The notes: generated by a model not told the origin, from the letters alone. Positions 1 through 7,168 are shown, counted from the first letter of the stretch. The stretch: DNA of 32,896 bases from Phycisphaerae bacterium (GCA_029260055.1 JAJDDX010000366.1:1-32896); one strand, 5' to 3'. Numbers and translations are program-made.

Positions 1-51
1 TGATCGCCGTAACACCGGCCGGCGTCGCAGGAGCCGACGCGTCATCGCCAT
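1..51 (-). CDS. Possible 5' end of a gene running off the left edge
   Basis: An open minus-strand frame starts with ATG at 51 and stays open for 17 codons to the window edge. Its N-terminus is very arginine-rich (MAMTRRLLRRRPVLRRS). An AAGGGG motif lies about 10 bases upstream of the ATG (62-67) and could act as a ribosome binding site. Too little is visible to name a product, and a chance open frame is quite possible in this GC-rich DNA. If real, it is divergent from the sulfate adenylyltransferase gene and shares the control region at 52-314. Confidence 0.25.
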   Translation of the reverse strand, partial: MAMTRRLLRRRPVLRRS

Positions 52-65
52 ACGAAAGGCGCCCC

Positions 66-118
66 TTGAGAAGTCAAACAAAACCGCGGCGTCCGCGGAA
101 AACGTGCCTTGACTTCTC
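66..118. promoter_or_regulatory. Nested inverted repeat upstream of sat
   Basis: GAGAAGTCAA at 68-77 is perfectly repeated in inverse at 109-118. The 31-base loop holds two copies of the palindrome CCGCGG (84-89 and 93-98) separated by CGT, so a long two-tier stem-loop or a pair of protein-binding half-sites is possible. There is no T-run, so an intrinsic terminator is unlikely. The rest of 119-314 shows no gene or recognisable site apart from the sat ribosome binding site AAAGGAGA near 303-310. Confidence 0.5.
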
Positions 119-314
119 ACTTCATATAGGTGCCCTACCTCCCTGTCCCGCACCGGCGTCTTCGAGTCAGGCCGAGCCCCGATAATCAAGAGGCTGATCT
201 CGACATCTCGACGGGGCTTGCAGCCTCGCGGCGATGTTCCTAGTCTGTGCCCTGCGTTCCGCTTGATGGAAGAGCAAGAACCACGTAATTACAGCTTTGC
301 TGAAAGGAGATCGG

Positions 315-1457
315 ATGGGGACTTTGATTACGCCGCACGGCGGGCAGCTTGTGGATCGGACTGGGGCGACCGAGGCCGGCGCCGCCCCCGCCGTCGCGAT
401 TACGCTTAATGAACGGCAACAGTGCGATTTCGAGATGATCGCGATCGGTGCCATGAGCCCGCTCAACGGATTCATGGGCGAGGCGGACTACAACAGCGTC
501 TGCGACAATCTGGCCCTCGCCAATGGAACGGTCTGGCCCATCCCGATCACTTGCGCAGTCGATGACGCCGCGGCCGGCAAAGTCGGCGTCGGCGACCGCG
601 TCGCTCTGAACGATGGCCAGGGCCGGCTCCTCGGCTACCTCACCGTCTCCGAGAAATACAAGCAGGACAAGAAGAAGCAGGCCCTCAAGGCGTTCGGCAC
701 CGACGACGACGCCCACCCCGGCGTCAAGGTAACCTACGACGAAGGCGACACCTGCCTGGCCGGGCAGATCGACGCCGTCACGCCGCGCCACGATCCAATG
801 TTCACCGACCACCGCTTCACGCCGGCCGGCACCCGCGATGAGTTCACCAAGCGCGGCTGGAAGACCATCGCTGCGTTCCAAACGCGCAACCCGATCCATC
901 GCGCTCATGAGTACCTCACCAAGTGTGCCCAGGAGATCTGCGACGGCCTGCTGATCCACCCGCTCATGGGGGCGACCAAGGACGGCGACATCCCGGCGGA
1001 AGTGCGGATGACGTGCTACGAAGTGATCATCGAGAAGTACTACCACCCCGATCACACCATGCTCTCGGTGATGCCGGCCGCCATGCGCTACGCAGGACCG
1101 CGCGAGGCCATCCTCCACGCGATCATGCGACAGAACTACGGTTGCAGCCACATCATCATCGGCCGCGACCACGCCGGCGTCGGCCAGTACTACGGCACCT
1201 ACGACGCACAGGAACTCTTCGACACGCTGCCGGAAGGCGGCCTCAAGATCGAACCGCTGAAGTTCGAGCACGCGGCATGGTCAAAGACTGCCGGCGGCAT
1301 GGTCAGCGGCAAGACCTTCCCGAAGATCAAGGGCGACCAGATCTTCCTTTCAGGCACCAAGGTGCGTGAGATGTTGGTGGCCGGCGAGCGACCGCCCGTC
1401 GAATTCACACGGCCGGAGATCGCCGACATCCTGATCAACTCGATGAAGAACGGCTAG
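315..1457 (+). CDS. sat: Sulfate adenylyltransferase (ATP sulfurylase)
   Basis: This 380-residue protein is a single-chain ATP sulfurylase of the Sat/Met3 type. It makes adenosine 5'-phosphosulfate from ATP and sulfate in the cytoplasm, or runs in reverse. Visible signatures are the nucleotide-binding QTRNPIHRAH block (residues 189-198, with the two His of the HxxH motif), GRDHAG at 283-288, and LSGTKVREML near the C-terminus. The length fits the family form without a fused APS kinase. The frame is open from a TTG at 297, but ATG 315 was chosen because AAAGGAGA lies 5-12 bases before it. The NrnA-like phosphatase gene follows on the same strand after 130 bases, a pairing that makes sense if PAPS is made and PAP must be removed. 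No APS kinase or APS reductase is visible here, so the onward route is unknown. Confidence 0.97.
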   Translation: MGTLITPHGGQLVDRTGATEAGAAPAVAITLNERQQCDFEMIAIGAMSPLNGFMGEADYNSVCDNLALANGTVWPIPITCAVDDAAAGKVGVGDRVALNDGQGRLLGYLTVSEKYKQDKKKQALKAFGTDDDAHPGVKVTYDEGDTCLAGQIDAVTPRHDPMFTDHRFTPAGTRDEFTKRGWKTIAAFQTRNPIHRAHEYLTKCAQEICDGLLIHPLMGATKDGDIPAEVRMTCYEVIIEKYYHPDHTMLSVMPAAMRYAGPREAILHAIMRQNYGCSHIIIGRDHAGVGQYYGTYDAQELFDTLPEGGLKIEPLKFEHAAWSKTAGGMVSGKTFPKIKGDQIFLSGTKVREMLVAGERPPVEFTRPEIADILINSMKNG

Positions 1458-1477
1458 GACGCATCAACGCCGCTTGT

Positions 1478-1509
1478 GAGGCGCCGAGGCGACAGAGGCC
1501 CGGCGCCTC
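1478..1509 (+). other. Stem-loop between sat and the NrnA-like gene
   Basis: GAGGCGCCG at 1478-1486 pairs perfectly with CGGCGCCTC at 1501-1509 across a 14-base loop. It begins about 20 bases after the sat stop codon and has no T-run. It could stabilise the sat mRNA end or weaken read-through into the next gene. Confidence 0.45.
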
Positions 1510-1587
1510 GCACGCGGATAGACCGAACAACGTAACACGCATCGCGGCGACCAAGTCGGTCGCCGCCCAGTCGACGAAGCGACCCAC

Positions 1588-2610
1588 ATGACCGCAAGCC
1601 CGAATAGCTCCTGTGCACCGCCCGTACCCGCCGACGTGGTCGACGCGATCCGCGCCATGAATTCGCCCGTGATCATCAGCCACGTCGTCCCGGACGCCGA
1701 CGCCCTGGGCAGCAGCCTCGCACTCGCAGGCTCTCTGCAATCCGACGATTGCAGGCCGACGATCGCCCTGCCCATTGGATCGCTGTCACAACGTCTCGAG
1801 TTCCTTTTCGACATGGTGGACGTGCCCGTCGCGACCGACGCCGACTTCGCAGCCGCCGACGGCTTCGTCGCCCTGGACACCGCCAAGAAGCCGCGCTGCA
1901 ACGTCGGCAAGGAAAGAAAAGAAGGCGACTGGACCGCGGGCCGTACCCTCGTCAACATCGACCATCACGCGACCAACACCTGCTTCGGCGACGTGAACTG
2001 GGTCGTCGGCACAGCCGGAAGCACCTGCGAGATTCTCTACTACCTGCTGCGTGCCATGGATGTGACGATCACGCCGACGACAGCCTCGCTCCTGTATGCC
2101 GGAATACAGACCGACACGCTGGGCTTCTCCCTTCCGAACACCGGCACCGCCAGCCTCCAGGCCGGCGCCGACCTCCTCGCAGCCGGCGCCGACATCGCCG
2201 ACCTCGGCGAACGCTTGCTGCGAAGCCAGAGCGTCTCTGAGTTCAACCTGCTGCGCGTGATCTACAGAAACACGAAGACCGAAGCCGACGGGCATATCGC
2301 CTACAGCCACGCGAACCACGACGAGATTCACGACGCAGGCTGCACGGCCGCCGACATCGACGACCAGATCAGCGTGCCCCGGTCGCTCGATGGCGTGCGC
2401 CTGGCGATGCTCTTTACAGAGGGGCACAAGGGTAAGACCCGGATCAACTTCCGGGGTTCCGGCTCCGTGACGGTCGTCGAGCTGGCCAAGGAGTTCCACG
2501 GAGGCGGTCACACGCAGGCCGCCGGCGCCATCCTCAACTGCCCCATCGAAGAGGCGATCGAGCAGGTCCTGCCCCGCGCGATCGAACACCTGAAGCACTT
2601 TCCCCCGTGA
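1588..2610 (+). CDS. DHH/DHHA1 phosphoesterase, NrnA-like oligoribonuclease/PAP phosphatase
   Basis: This 340-residue protein has the DHH phosphoesterase layout: HVVPDADALGSS at residues 32-43 (metal-binding motif I), VALDTA (motif II), IDHHATN with the DHH triad at 125-127, YAGIQTDTLGF (motif IV), and a C-terminal DHHA1 domain with the substrate-binding HGGGH loop at 304-308. Known members (NrnA, YtqI) degrade nano-RNAs and remove the 3'-phosphate from pAp (3'-phosphoadenosine 5'-phosphate). Length and motif order fit NrnA rather than RecJ. Lying just after sat and near a sulfotransferase, a PAP-clearing role is attractive but inferred. ATG 1588 is the only start that keeps the N-terminal domain at normal length; no strong ribosome binding site precedes it, so co-transcription with sat is possible. 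Confidence 0.9.
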   Translation: MTASPNSSCAPPVPADVVDAIRAMNSPVIISHVVPDADALGSSLALAGSLQSDDCRPTIALPIGSLSQRLEFLFDMVDVPVATDADFAAADGFVALDTAKKPRCNVGKERKEGDWTAGRTLVNIDHHATNTCFGDVNWVVGTAGSTCEILYYLLRAMDVTITPTTASLLYAGIQTDTLGFSLPNTGTASLQAGADLLAAGADIADLGERLLRSQSVSEFNLLRVIYRNTKTEADGHIAYSHANHDEIHDAGCTAADIDDQISVPRSLDGVRLAMLFTEGHKGKTRINFRGSGSVTVVELAKEFHGGGHTQAAGAILNCPIEEAIEQVLPRAIEHLKHFPP

Positions 2611-2654
2611 TGCGAGCGAGTCCGGCTGCACCGGTGGCGGGTACCACTTGTGGC

Positions 2655-2726
2655 GGGTGCCACTGGTGGCTGGCCCACCAGTGCTACCCTCGACGCGCGG
2701 CATGGGTAAACTCGTTTGCCCGTGCC
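2655..2726. repeat. Two adjacent palindromic repeat modules
   Basis: Two hairpin words sit side by side. At 2655-2689 GGGTGCC leads into a stem CACTGGTGG / CCACCAGTG and closes with TACCC. At 2699-2726 GGCATGGGTAAAC pairs with GTTTGCCCGTGCC. Both words recur in other spacers: the first at 20412-20442, 24558-24588 and 31268-31297; the second at 6665-6695, 6808-6838, 21542-21572 and 24465-24494. They lie between the convergent NrnA-like and sulfotransferase genes. Confidence 0.85.
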
Positions 2727-2754
2727 TGTCAGCAGGCGAGGGACATGGTCCGCG

Positions 2755-2921
2755 TGGCCCGCCTCCTTCGGAGGTGGGGTCGCGATGCTGACCAACGGTG
2801 GGTGGCCCACCTCCTTCGGAGGTGGGGGAGGCGATGCTCACCGACCGTTGGCGTCGGAAGATGGCAGGACTGCGGAACGCCTGTCATCGTCTCCACCATG
2901 TCCAGAGGACATGGGCCACCC
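2755..2921. repeat. REPIN/MITE-like 122-bp composite (copy 1) with an extra half unit
   Basis: The full unit at 2800-2921 begins GGGTGGCCC and ends GGGCCACCC. Its left module has stem ACCTCC / GGAGGT and runs into GGAGGCGATG. Its right module, read on the other strand, has stem ATGTCC / GGACAT and the same flanks. Copies of identical length lie at 21402-21523 and 28355-28476, in the opposite orientation. A partial extra left module with the same CCTCC / GGAGG stem precedes it at 2755-2799. No open frame through it looks like a real protein. Confidence 0.85.
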
Positions 2922-2931
2922 AACGGCTAGC

Positions 2932-3513
2932 TCAACTCGGGTCCTGCCGCTGCCGATACAGCGACGGCTCGACAACCGCCAACATGGCGGCCGTGTCCAT
3001 CGCACCACCGAGAAACTCGTTGAGGTTGTGGACCGCGGGCTTCGGGTCGACCAGCACCTCGTTGTACTTGATCTCCACCACGTGGAAGTTGGGATGCGCT
3101 TGCAGGTAGTCCTGCACCTGTTTTAGCTGGGCCGCGAAAATCTGCTTGACGCGGTCGTCCTCGAGCGCGCCGCCACCCTTGCCGTGCCGCTCCAGCATGA
3201 CGTTCTGCGATCGAATGACCTCGTCCATCGCCCGCCGCATGAACACCACGTGATACTCACGATCCAGCGGCAGATCGAGCAGGAGCAGGTGGACCATCTT
3301 GACCACCTTCCCGCCGGCCCGCTCTAACCACGACGCGTCTTCCTTGGTCTTTTTGACCGGCTCGAATTCGTAGTAGCCGCGCGGGTTGTCCTCGTCGGCC
3401 ACGCGAATGTTGTCCACCAGTGACGGTATGCCGCCGGCTTCGAGCATCCGCATCATCATGGATGTGCCCGATCGAGGCAGGCCCGATACGATCGTGATCT
3501 TGTCGTTGCTCAT
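2932..3513 (-). CDS. Small sulfotransferase-family protein
   Basis: This 193-residue protein opens with ITIVSGLPRSGTSMMMRML; PRSGTS (residues 13-18) is the 5'-phosphosulfate-binding loop of PAPS-dependent sulfotransferases. VVFMRRAMDEVIRSQN in the middle fits the 3'-phosphate-binding region, which carries a conserved Arg and Ser. The family moves a sulfuryl group from PAPS to a sugar, lipid or protein acceptor and releases PAP. At under 200 residues it is short for the family (usually 250-300), but the C-terminal part is colinear with short bacterial members. The frame opens at a GTG at 3522; ATG 3513 is preferred, though no clear ribosome binding site decides it. It faces the NrnA-like gene, which could recycle its PAP product. 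The acceptor cannot be predicted. Confidence 0.8.
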   Translation of the reverse strand: MSNDKITIVSGLPRSGTSMMMRMLEAGGIPSLVDNIRVADEDNPRGYYEFEPVKKTKEDASWLERAGGKVVKMVHLLLLDLPLDREYHVVFMRRAMDEVIRSQNVMLERHGKGGGALEDDRVKQIFAAQLKQVQDYLQAHPNFHVVEIKYNEVLVDPKPAVHNLNEFLGGAMDTAAMLAVVEPSLYRQRQDPS

Positions 3514-4019
3514 CGTCGCCACTACTCGCTAATGTCCGTGCTGCCGGATGATCGAGGTCGCCGCAACGGCGCCGACCCCGCTTTTCGCGCAGCCGCCCGC
3601 CCCGGTCGTCAACAGAAGGCCACAGGCTAACCACCAGCCGCCGCCCGGGCAAGAACGCTAAGAAACGCCTTATCCGCGGCGATCTTGGCAGGTTCTGCGC
3701 CGGTTCGGAGCGAACCGGCACCCGGGCCATGAGCCACGCGGCAGGCTCGTCCGTGGAAAACCATTGGCGCTCTTCCGTGGTTCAGTTACCATAAGGCACT
3801 AGCGTTCCCTGGAGTCTCACGGCCTCTGTTTCCGACAGGCACATGGCACTCAGAGTCCGGCTCGGGATTCTCTCGCAATCCCGCACTACGGGGCTTCACG
3901 GAGACAAACCGAATCGATGAGAGTGTGATCGACGCTTGCGGCGGTCTGTGCTCAATGCATGATCTACCGCCACACATCCGGTGCAGTGTGGCGCGGAGCC
4001 CCTTCAGGAGAGGCAGTCA
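3514..4019. other. Intergenic region with one hairpin and a weak promoter
   Basis: No gene was recognised in these 506 bases between divergent genes. A perfect 8-bp stem GCCGGTTC / GAACCGGC (3699-3719) reads on the minus strand as GGGTGCC followed by a GGTTCG palindrome, so it looks like another member of the repeat-word family. A weak sigma-70-like promoter is noted separately. Short minus-strand frames at 3257-3730 and 3786-3977 show no protein-like features. Confidence 0.6.
3764..3792 (+). promoter_or_regulatory. Weak sigma-70-like promoter
   Basis: TTGGCG at 3764-3769 and TACCAT at 3787-3792 are separated by 17 bases. Each matches the consensus at about four of six positions. It would give a leader of about 220 bases for the zinc-ribbon membrane protein gene. 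Confidence 0.3.
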
Positions 4020-5723
4020 ATGGCGGAGTCGGACCCCGACCGAATCACGGTACGATGCGATTGTGGGGCAAAGCTGAAAGTCAAGTCAGTCGCTGTGGGA
4101 CGAAAGGTCAAATGCCCTAAGTGCGAACAGGTCTTCGTCGTTTCCCAACCCGAGCCGAGACCCGAGCCCGAGCCGATCGCCGTGGCTCCGCCCGAAGATG
4201 ATCCATTCAGCGGCGGCCTGCTCGACGAACTCGCCAGCCAAGAGCAGGCGGCCCAGTCCACTACCGATCCGAACAAACGCCCCGATGTGGCGACCCCGTG
4301 CCCAAGCTGCGGCCAGCAACGCGCCACCGGCGCGGTCGTCTGCATCGCTTGCGGATACAACTCCGCAACCGGGAAGAAGAGTAGAGCCGCCAGTGCCAAG
4401 AAGGCCGCGGCGGCGGCCTCTGCCAAGAGAGTTTTTAGCGCCGTCGGCCCGTTCGCGACAGGTTGCATCGTCGCGAGTATCGGCGCGACCGTCGGAGCCG
4501 TGATCTGGGCGGTCATTGCCGTGCAATCAGGCTACGAGATCGGCTACATCGCGTGGGGCATCGGCGTGCTGACCGGCTTCGGCATGCTCATGGGGTTTGG
4601 CGAGGCGGACCATCGCGCCGGGATCGTCGCGGCCCTGATCGCCGTGGTCGCGATCGTCGGCGCCAAAGTCATGGTCTTCGGGTACCTGACGTACCCGCAA
4701 CTCGTGGAAGCGCGCGATGCGATCGTAGCCGTGGGAGCGGGTGACAACGAGAAGAACGAACGTATCGTCGAGCATCGTGCAGAGTACGCGGCGCGCCGAG
4801 AAGGGCTCGACTACGACGACCGTGCGCGCGAGCGTCTCTACCAAGAGGAGTGGGACAAACTCGAAGACCTGTCGGAGGGTGAAATCGACGACGCGATCGC
4901 CGAAATCGATGCGTGGGAAGCCGGCGCCAAATGGGATGATCCGGACTTCATACGCGACGAGTTGATCTACGGGCTGATCGACCAGGAGATCGTCAAGAGG
5001 CAAGAAGAGGCATCGGGCGGCCGCCGCGGCTTCAGCCGACGCGACTGGCACCCACTATACAAAGACAAGGCGGCAGAAGTGGATGCCCTGAGCGCGGAAG
5101 ATCGCCTGTCAGGTGCCAAGTCGCGCGCCCAGCAGCTCGAGAACGACGCGAACATCGACCTGCTCGCGATGCACCACAGCGGCCTCCGGGCCATTCATGA
5201 CGGATTGCCCGACGGCGACGACAGGCACGACACCTACTACGAGGAAGAAAAGGCGAAGTGGAACGAAGCCTCGAAGGCCGAGGTCAAAGCGGCAACCTCC
5301 GAACGAGAAGCCTGGGAGAAAGGCGCAAAATGGGATGACGCCCGGTATGTCACCGACTACCTCATCCGCCATGAGGTACGTGGGAAGATCGAGCAGCGAC
5401 AAGACGACATCGCCGAAGATTGGGAACCGAACAAAGACGAATGGCAGACCATGCGGACGGAGGCCGTCGCCGCCATCAGCGAGACACCGGAGCCCGATCG
5501 CCGCGAACGAGCCGAACGAGCCGAGAGGGAAGAGCGAGAGCAATTCGAGGCGATGATTGCTGAAGCGAGGCGCCAGTTCGCCAGCGATCTCACCGAGGAA
5601 CTCGTAGGCAACGTGTCCTCCGCTTTCGTCAGCAGTTCGTTCGGCATGATGGACGTCCTGTTCTTCGTACTTGCGCTCGTGTCCGCCTACAAGATTGCCG
5701 CCGGCATGACCTCCGATGATTGA
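4020..5723 (+). CDS. Membrane protein with two zinc ribbons and a duplicated acidic helical domain
   Basis: Function not recognised. The 567-residue protein has an N-terminal zinc ribbon (C13, C15, C32, C35), a Pro/Glu-rich linker, and a second ribbon (C94, C97, C108, C111). Three likely membrane segments follow at about 143-168, 174-194 and 200-224, then a long charged helical region, and a last hydrophobic segment at about 543-562. The charged region contains a duplication: AWEAGAKWDD at 298-307 and AWEKGAKWDD at 431-440, with similar surroundings (about 273-330 and 406-465). ATG 4020 is chosen over the GTG at 3981 because AGGAGAGG lies just upstream. Zinc ribbons before membrane segments are common in planctomycete proteins of unknown role. 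The helical part probably faces the same side as the ribbons or forms an oligomerising stalk; this is inference. Confidence 0.85.
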   Translation: MAESDPDRITVRCDCGAKLKVKSVAVGRKVKCPKCEQVFVVSQPEPRPEPEPIAVAPPEDDPFSGGLLDELASQEQAAQSTTDPNKRPDVATPCPSCGQQRATGAVVCIACGYNSATGKKSRAASAKKAAAAASAKRVFSAVGPFATGCIVASIGATVGAVIWAVIAVQSGYEIGYIAWGIGVLTGFGMLMGFGEADHRAGIVAALIAVVAIVGAKVMVFGYLTYPQLVEARDAIVAVGAGDNEKNERIVEHRAEYAARREGLDYDDRARERLYQEEWDKLEDLSEGEIDDAIAEIDAWEAGAKWDDPDFIRDELIYGLIDQEIVKRQEEASGGRRGFSRRDWHPLYKDKAAEVDALSAEDRLSGAKSRAQQLENDANIDLLAMHHSGLRAIHDGLPDGDDRHDTYYEEEKAKWNEASKAEVKAATSEREAWEKGAKWDDARYVTDYLIRHEVRGKIEQRQDDIAEDWEPNKDEWQTMRTEAVAAISETPEPDRRERAERAEREEREQFEAMIAEARRQFASDLTEELVGNVSSAFVSSSFGMMDVLFFVLALVSAYKIAAGMTSDD

Positions 5724-5771
5724 GGCAACCGCCGCCGGCCCTTGGCAGGCGATCAAACCGCGATAACCTGA

Positions 5772-5810
5772 TCCTCCGGTACCCGCTTTCTCTACCGAGC
5801 CACCGGAGGA
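5772..5810 (+). promoter_or_regulatory. Hairpin that would hide the nitroreductase ribosome binding site
   Basis: TCCTCCGGT at 5772-5780 is perfectly complementary in inverse to ACCGGAGGA at 5802-5810, which contains the GGAGG ribosome binding site of the gene starting at 5814. The loop is 21 bases. An overlapping alternative pairing, CGGTA 5777-5781 with TACCG 5793-5797, would compete with it and free the site. This is a plausible on/off leader, but no known riboswitch class is recognised. Confidence 0.5.
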
Positions 5811-5813
5811 CAC

Positions 5814-6581
5814 ATGTCCAGCAACACAGTTCGATCAACGCCCGCCATCGGAACGATGATGGCCCATGCGTCCGTCCGCGCGTTCACCGATGAACCGATC
5901 GACGAAGGCCTGCTCGTACACCTGGTGACAGCCGGCACCCGAGCGTCCACGTCGAGCAACATGCAAGCCTACAGCGTCATCTCAGTCACTGATGCTGGCC
6001 TCAAAAAGGCCATCGCAGGCCTATGTGCCGATCAAGCGCAGATCCATCAGTCCGCAGCCTTTCTCGTCTTCTGCGCGGACCTGCACAAGATGATGCTCGC
6101 GTGCGAACGCCACGACACCGAGCCGGACCCAGCCGGACAGGCTGAAGTGCTCATGGTCGCCGTGATCGACACCGCCCTTGTCATGCAGAACGTCGCGACG
6201 GCGGCTGAGTCCGTCGGCCTGGGCATCTGCATGATCGGCGCAATGCGCAACCATCCGTACGACGTGGCGGAGGCCCTCCATCTTCCCGACCACGTGATCG
6301 CACTGGCGGGCATGTGCATCGGCCACCCGGCGGAACAACCGGAGGTCAAACCTCGATTCCCGCTCGATGCCGCGCTGCACCACAATCGCTATCGAAGCGA
6401 CGAGGAGCTGACTACACTGATCCAGCGGTACGACGAGTCTCAGGCGAAGTGGTATGCCGATCGCGACATGCACGTCCGCGACCCTCGCTGGAGCGCGGTC
6501 ATCAGCCGACGACTACCGAAGCTCGCCAACCGCGCCGCCGTCGACACGTTCCTGCGTGAACGAGGGTTCCTGTCAAAGTAG
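5814..6581 (+). CDS. NfsA-type FMN nitroreductase
   Basis: This 255-residue protein belongs to the nitroreductase fold, NfsA/FRP branch, whose members are soluble FMN enzymes that use NAD(P)H to reduce nitroaromatics, quinones or flavins. The N-terminal MAHASVRAFTDEPI matches the FMN-phosphate-binding H.S.R.F block. SNMQAYSVISV follows, and GICMIGAMRNHP and GMCIGHPAEQP are the usual central and nicotinamide-side motifs. The Arg-rich C-terminal extension (RWSAVISRRL to the end) resembles NfsA-type homologues. ATG 5814 has a strong GGAGG at 5805-5809, inside the hairpin described separately. The natural substrate cannot be read from sequence. The gene stands alone, with repeat-filled DNA after it. 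Confidence 0.87.
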   Translation: MSSNTVRSTPAIGTMMAHASVRAFTDEPIDEGLLVHLVTAGTRASTSSNMQAYSVISVTDAGLKKAIAGLCADQAQIHQSAAFLVFCADLHKMMLACERHDTEPDPAGQAEVLMVAVIDTALVMQNVATAAESVGLGICMIGAMRNHPYDVAEALHLPDHVIALAGMCIGHPAEQPEVKPRFPLDAALHHNRYRSDEELTTLIQRYDESQAKWYADRDMHVRDPRWSAVISRRLPKLANRAAVDTFLRERGFLSK

Positions 6582-6621
6582 CGAACTCGTCGCGTGCCAT
6601 CGTACCGCGTTCCGTTGCACC

Positions 6622-6838
6622 GTGTGCCACTGCTCTCGAGCAGTGCCGAACGACGCGGGCAAAAGGGTGGCATGGGCAAACTCGTTTGCCCGTGGACTTC
6701 CGGACTTCGACACGCCGCCCGATACCACGGTTACCCGATCCGCCGTGTGCCACTGCTCTCGAGCAGTGCCGAACGCCACAGCCAATCGATACCCGCTGAA
6801 CGCGACAGGGTGGCATGCGCAAACTTGTTTGCCCGTGG
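6622..6838. repeat. Tandemly duplicated pair of palindromic modules
   Basis: Two different hairpin words alternate twice. GTGTGCC leading into the CTCGAG-centred stem CACTGCTC / GAGCAGTG occurs at 6622-6651 and 6745-6774. GGGTGGC leading into a CATGGGCAAAC / GTTTGCCCGTG stem occurs at 6665-6695 and 6808-6838, the latter with one change (ATGCGC). The spacers between them are unrelated. The block separates the convergent nitroreductase and DUF6958-like genes and may double as a two-way transcription end. Confidence 0.85.
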
Positions 6839-6862
6839 CTTACCGAACGCCGACACGCCTCG

Positions 6863-7168
6863 CTACTTGGCACGACGAACGCGCTGCGGTTTCGCTCCGT
6901 CCACCCGTTCGAGGAGGCCTCGCGCCTCGAGGTCCAGCTTGACGACGACCGTCAACCATGAGGCCGACCCCTTGGCGGGCAGCATCTCCTTGGGCAGCTT
7001 CGGCGCCACGAGCTTCGCAAGGTCCTTGAAAGCAATGCCGGCCTTCTTCTTCGGCACGACGGCAAGCAGCGCCTTGCGGACCGCGTCATACTTCGTCTTG
7101 GACACACGCGTGCCGCCCTTGCCCTTAGATACGGTCTTGGTCATCACCGTCGTTTCTTGCTTGGCCAT
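6863..7168 (-). CDS. DUF6958-like small basic protein
   Basis: This 101-residue protein starts at ATG 7168, preceded by GGAGGA about 9 bases upstream; a longer open frame reaching 7468 overlaps the next gene and is rejected. After a basic, disordered N-terminus (about 1-22), the core KYDAVRKALLAVVPKKKAGI leads into LAPKLPKEMLPAKG, WLTVVVKLDLEARGL and a basic tail. This order (KYxAxRxALLxxLPxK, then WxxxVxLDLEAxGL) is what I recall of the DUF6958 family, whose function is unknown. The predicted helices and the high Lys/Arg content suggest a small winged-helix-like nucleic-acid-binding protein, which is inference. It is divergent from the crotonase-family gene. Confidence 0.75.
   Translation of the reverse strand: MAKQETTVMTKTVSKGKGGTRVSKTKYDAVRKALLAVVPKKKAGIAFKDLAKLVAPKLPKEMLPAKGSASWLTVVVKLDLEARGLLERVDGAKPQRVRRAK

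Noticed and set aside
240-1271. A 343-residue minus-strand open frame
   Set aside because: It is antisense to sat, which has clear family motifs; the reverse frame has none.
2655-2921. A CRISPR-like array
   Set aside because: The repeats are unequal palindromes with irregular spacing and no unique spacers of constant length.
3257-3730. A 157-residue minus-strand frame overlapping the sulfotransferase start
   Set aside because: It is in another frame of the sulfotransferase gene, whose P-loop-like PRSGTS and length favour the gene called.
5742-5769. A promoter TTGGCA-N16-TAACCT before the nitroreductase gene
   Set aside because: The -10 box matches poorly, so it was not listed as a feature, though a promoter must lie nearby.
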